DNA from: Poriferisodalis sp965198245
Lineage (GTDB): Bacteria; Actinomycetota; Acidimicrobiia; Acidimicrobiales; Poriferisodalaceae
Direction: 5' to 3'
Assembly: GCF_965198245.1 (NCBI RefSeq)
Contig: NZ_OZ240249.1
Location: forward strand, 3,348,001-3,412,000
Length of the DNA stretch: 64,000 nucleotides
Part shown: positions 62,256 through 64,000 of the stretch, piece by piece
How positions within the stretch are numbered: the first letter of the stretch is position 1
Layout of the letters: each line of letters opens with the position of its first letter
The notes under the pieces: generated by a model
Seen by the model: the letters and a program-made list of their open reading frames with translations, nothing else
Database searches by the model: none
What the model was told of the DNA's origin: nothing
Position numbers and translations under genes: made by a program

Positions 62256-64000
62256 AGGCCCCGCAGGCGCAGATGGTCGGTGCCCGCAGCGCTGGCGGCG
62301 ATGACGCTCGCGGCAGCAGTGCTGTCTCCTGCTGCGGGAGCGTCGTCTAGCTCTTTGCATCCCAAGGGCCTGTCCGCGTCGCTGGCGGACGGCGTGGTCA
62401 CTTTGAGCTGGAACGCGCCGGTTGACGACGCCGAGGGAGTCACCGGCTACCAGGTCCTGCGTCGCCGCCCCGGGGTGGACGCAGTCGGCACGTTCCACGT
62501 GATCGCCGCAGACACCGCCACCAGCGACGTCTCGTTCGTGGATCGATGCGCTGATCAGCCCGGCACCGCGTACACCTATCGGGTCAAAGCGCGCCGCGGC
62601 GACCAGCTCAGCCGCTGGGGCAACTACTCGCGCGTCGACCTCGCCGCCGGCTATGTGTCGGCTGACCCGCAGACCGGCTGTGATCCCGACACCGGCGCAC
62701 CCCCCACCGATCCCGACCCAGACCCCGACAACGGCGACGGCGACGACGGCGACGGCGACGGCAACGGCGGCGATCCCGGCAACGGCGGCGATCCCGGCAA
62801 CGGCGGCGGCGACGACGACGGTGAGGGCGGTGTTGCTGGTTCGGCGGTGTCGGTGAGGTCGGGCACGAGCCAGCAGCAGGACCCACAGCAGGACGACAAG
62901 CAGTTCGTGCCCCCGCCCGACAACGGCGAAGGGGCGGTCGTGGTGCGGTCCTCGCCGCAGGTCACGGTCCCAGAGCAGTTCCAGGACCGCTCCGCCCTGT
63001 CGGGCCTGCCCGCGAGCTATCCCAGCACGATCGGCGGTTCTCCGGCATTCGACGACTATCCCGACGGCTACAAGTACGAAGTGCTGGAGGAGTATGACGA
63101 TGAGAGCTTCCTGCCCCGCAATTTCGCCGCGGAGCTGCGCGACGACGGCATCAAGCTGACATGGGACGAACCGAACGAGGTGCTGGCCTGCTTGGAGTAC
63201 GACACCGAGCGGGTGCCCGGCACCCTGGAAACCGTGCGATATGTCCATCCCAGCGGCTACAGGGCGTGGAAGACCACGGAGACCGGCGGCTACTGGAGGT
63301 ACACCTGCGCCGACGAGCGCGGCTTGGCGGGTTATGAGATCTATCGCACCTCGTTCGGGCACGTCTACGACGTCGCCGCGGACACCGTGAGGCTGCTGTC
63401 GGACAGCGAGCCTCTGCTCATCCACACCTTCGACAGATCACAGCCTCACACCGGGTTCGAGTTCACCGACAACAGCCGCGACGCGCTCGTCGGCCCGCGG
63501 GCGCACATCTACCGGATCCGCTCCGTGTACCTAACTCTCGGAGCTCTCGACCGCGACGTCGGCGGCCGCCTGTCCGAGAGCACGTACGTCTCCCGTGAGC
63601 GCGACGCCGCTCGGCCCGACGCCGAGTCCCCCCAGGACCTGACCGTGTCGATTCCGACCAAGCAGGCCGTGGCCGACGGCACGACGTTGGCGATCAACCT
63701 GGACTGGGATGCGCCCAGCCAGGACGCGTCGTCGGTCACCGGCTACGTCATCCAGCGCCGCCTCGTCACCCAGAAACAACGCGCACTGCCTTTCGCGGAC
63801 GTCGCCACCATCACCGCCAGCAGCATCACCGAATGGGCTGACACCGGCAGCGACGTGACCACGACCGCGAACAAGCCCGTCTACAACAGCGCAGGCAACT
63901 TCGTGCAAACCGCTTCCTATCCCGAGATCGCTGCGCTGACCCAGTTCTCCTACCGGGTGATCGCGGTGCGCGGCACCGACCGCAGCAACCCCACCAAAGC
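62253..64000 (+). CDS. Secreted multi-FN3 protein (paralogue 2), 3' end beyond window
   Basis: At least 582 residues, cut off by the window end. The signal and first FN3-like domain are nearly the same as in paralogue 1. The Asp/Pro/Gly spacer and the following 200 residues differ (for example YPDGYKYEVLEEYDDESF), then from about residue 455 the sequence again matches almost base for base (ESPQDLTVSIPTKQAVADG onward). This mosaic suggests gene conversion between the two copies. No enzyme motif is visible. Confidence 0.8.
   Translation, partial: MRPRRRRWSVPAALAAMTLAAAVLSPAAGASSSSLHPKGLSASLADGVVTLSWNAPVDDAEGVTGYQVLRRRPGVDAVGTFHVIAADTATSDVSFVDRCADQPGTAYTYRVKARRGDQLSRWGNYSRVDLAAGYVSADPQTGCDPDTGAPPTDPDPDPDNGDGDDGDGDGNGGDPGNGGDPGNGGGDDDGEGGVAGSAVSVRSGTSQQQDPQQDDKQFVPPPDNGEGAVVVRSSPQVTVPEQFQDRSALSGLPASYPSTIGGSPAFDDYPDGYKYEVLEEYDDESFLPRNFAAELRDDGIKLTWDEPNEVLACLEYDTERVPGTLETVRYVHPSGYRAWKTTETGGYWRYTCADERGLAGYEIYRTSFGHVYDVAADTVRLLSDSEPLLIHTFDRSQPHTGFEFTDNSRDALVGPRAHIYRIRSVYLTLGALDRDVGGRLSESTYVSRERDAARPDAESPQDLTVSIPTKQAVADGTTLAINLDWDAPSQDASSVTGYVIQRRLVTQKQRALPFADVATITASSITEWADTGSDVTTTANKPVYNSAGNFVQTASYPEIAALTQFSYRVIAVRGTDRSNPTK

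Overview
The window is a high-GC, densely coded bacterial chromosome segment. It carries an F420-type luciferase-like oxidoreductase, a mycothiol-conjugate amidase, an actinobacterial-type DapD, the ImuA/ImuB/DnaE2 mutasome, cell-wall-binding repeat 2 (CWB2) domains and many acyl-CoA enzymes. Together these point to Actinomycetota, most likely a marine or host-associated Acidimicrobiia; the class assignment is inference. I saw no rRNA, tRNA, CRISPR array or prophage.

Layout. 1-6.3 kb: an MFS exporter, then a zinc island: a CDF exporter and a Fur/Zur regulator on the minus strand behind znuC, divergent from znuA-znuB, with a Zur-box-like palindrome inside the znuA promoter. 6.3-15.3 kb: SDR, nitronate monooxygenase, a beta-propeller lipoprotein, a mazEF pair, dapD, a Fic protein, an amidohydrolase and a GIY-YIG-like protein. 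15.3-24 kb: an acyl-CoA block (frameshifted CoA-transferase, acyl-CoA dehydrogenase, double-hotdog MaoC protein, triple-domain RidA protein, enoyl-CoA hydratase, LLM oxidoreductase, thiolase). 24-32.4 kb: secreted nuclease, degenerate ChbG-like protein, SCP2 protein, mca, an MgtE transporter with a PhoU/TrkA-C partner, a TlpA-like lipoprotein, a GDH-like Rossmann protein and a toxin remnant. 32.4-45.8 kb: dnaE2 behind three phased SOS boxes, two tandem amidases, an FAH-family enzyme, a coiled-coil M15 peptidase, an unknown two-gene module, and imuA-imuB behind another SOS-like box. 45.9-54.7 kb: a 2615-residue subtilase/cadherin/CWB2 surface protein preceded by a lipoprotein that resembles a detached subtilase propeptide. 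55-64 kb: a NifU-N-like protein, an acyl-CoA dehydrogenase, a second Fic protein, and two mosaic secreted FN3 paralogues, each preceded by a poly-C tract next to its start codon.

Three patterns cut across the genes. (1) A ~133-bp MITE-like repeat with 9-bp terminal inverted repeats occurs four times; in three copies its right end supplies the stop codon of the adjacent gene. (2) Short tandem arrays (13, 15, 27 or 33 bp units) are anchored on stop codons at six loci, so the stop is re-created in every unit. (3) Two paralogous secreted proteins have a Shine-Dalgarno-led leader ORF that runs through poly-C into the start codon. The C count sets whether the leader is fused, stop/start-coupled or out of frame with the main gene, which is the geometry of a phase-variable switch.
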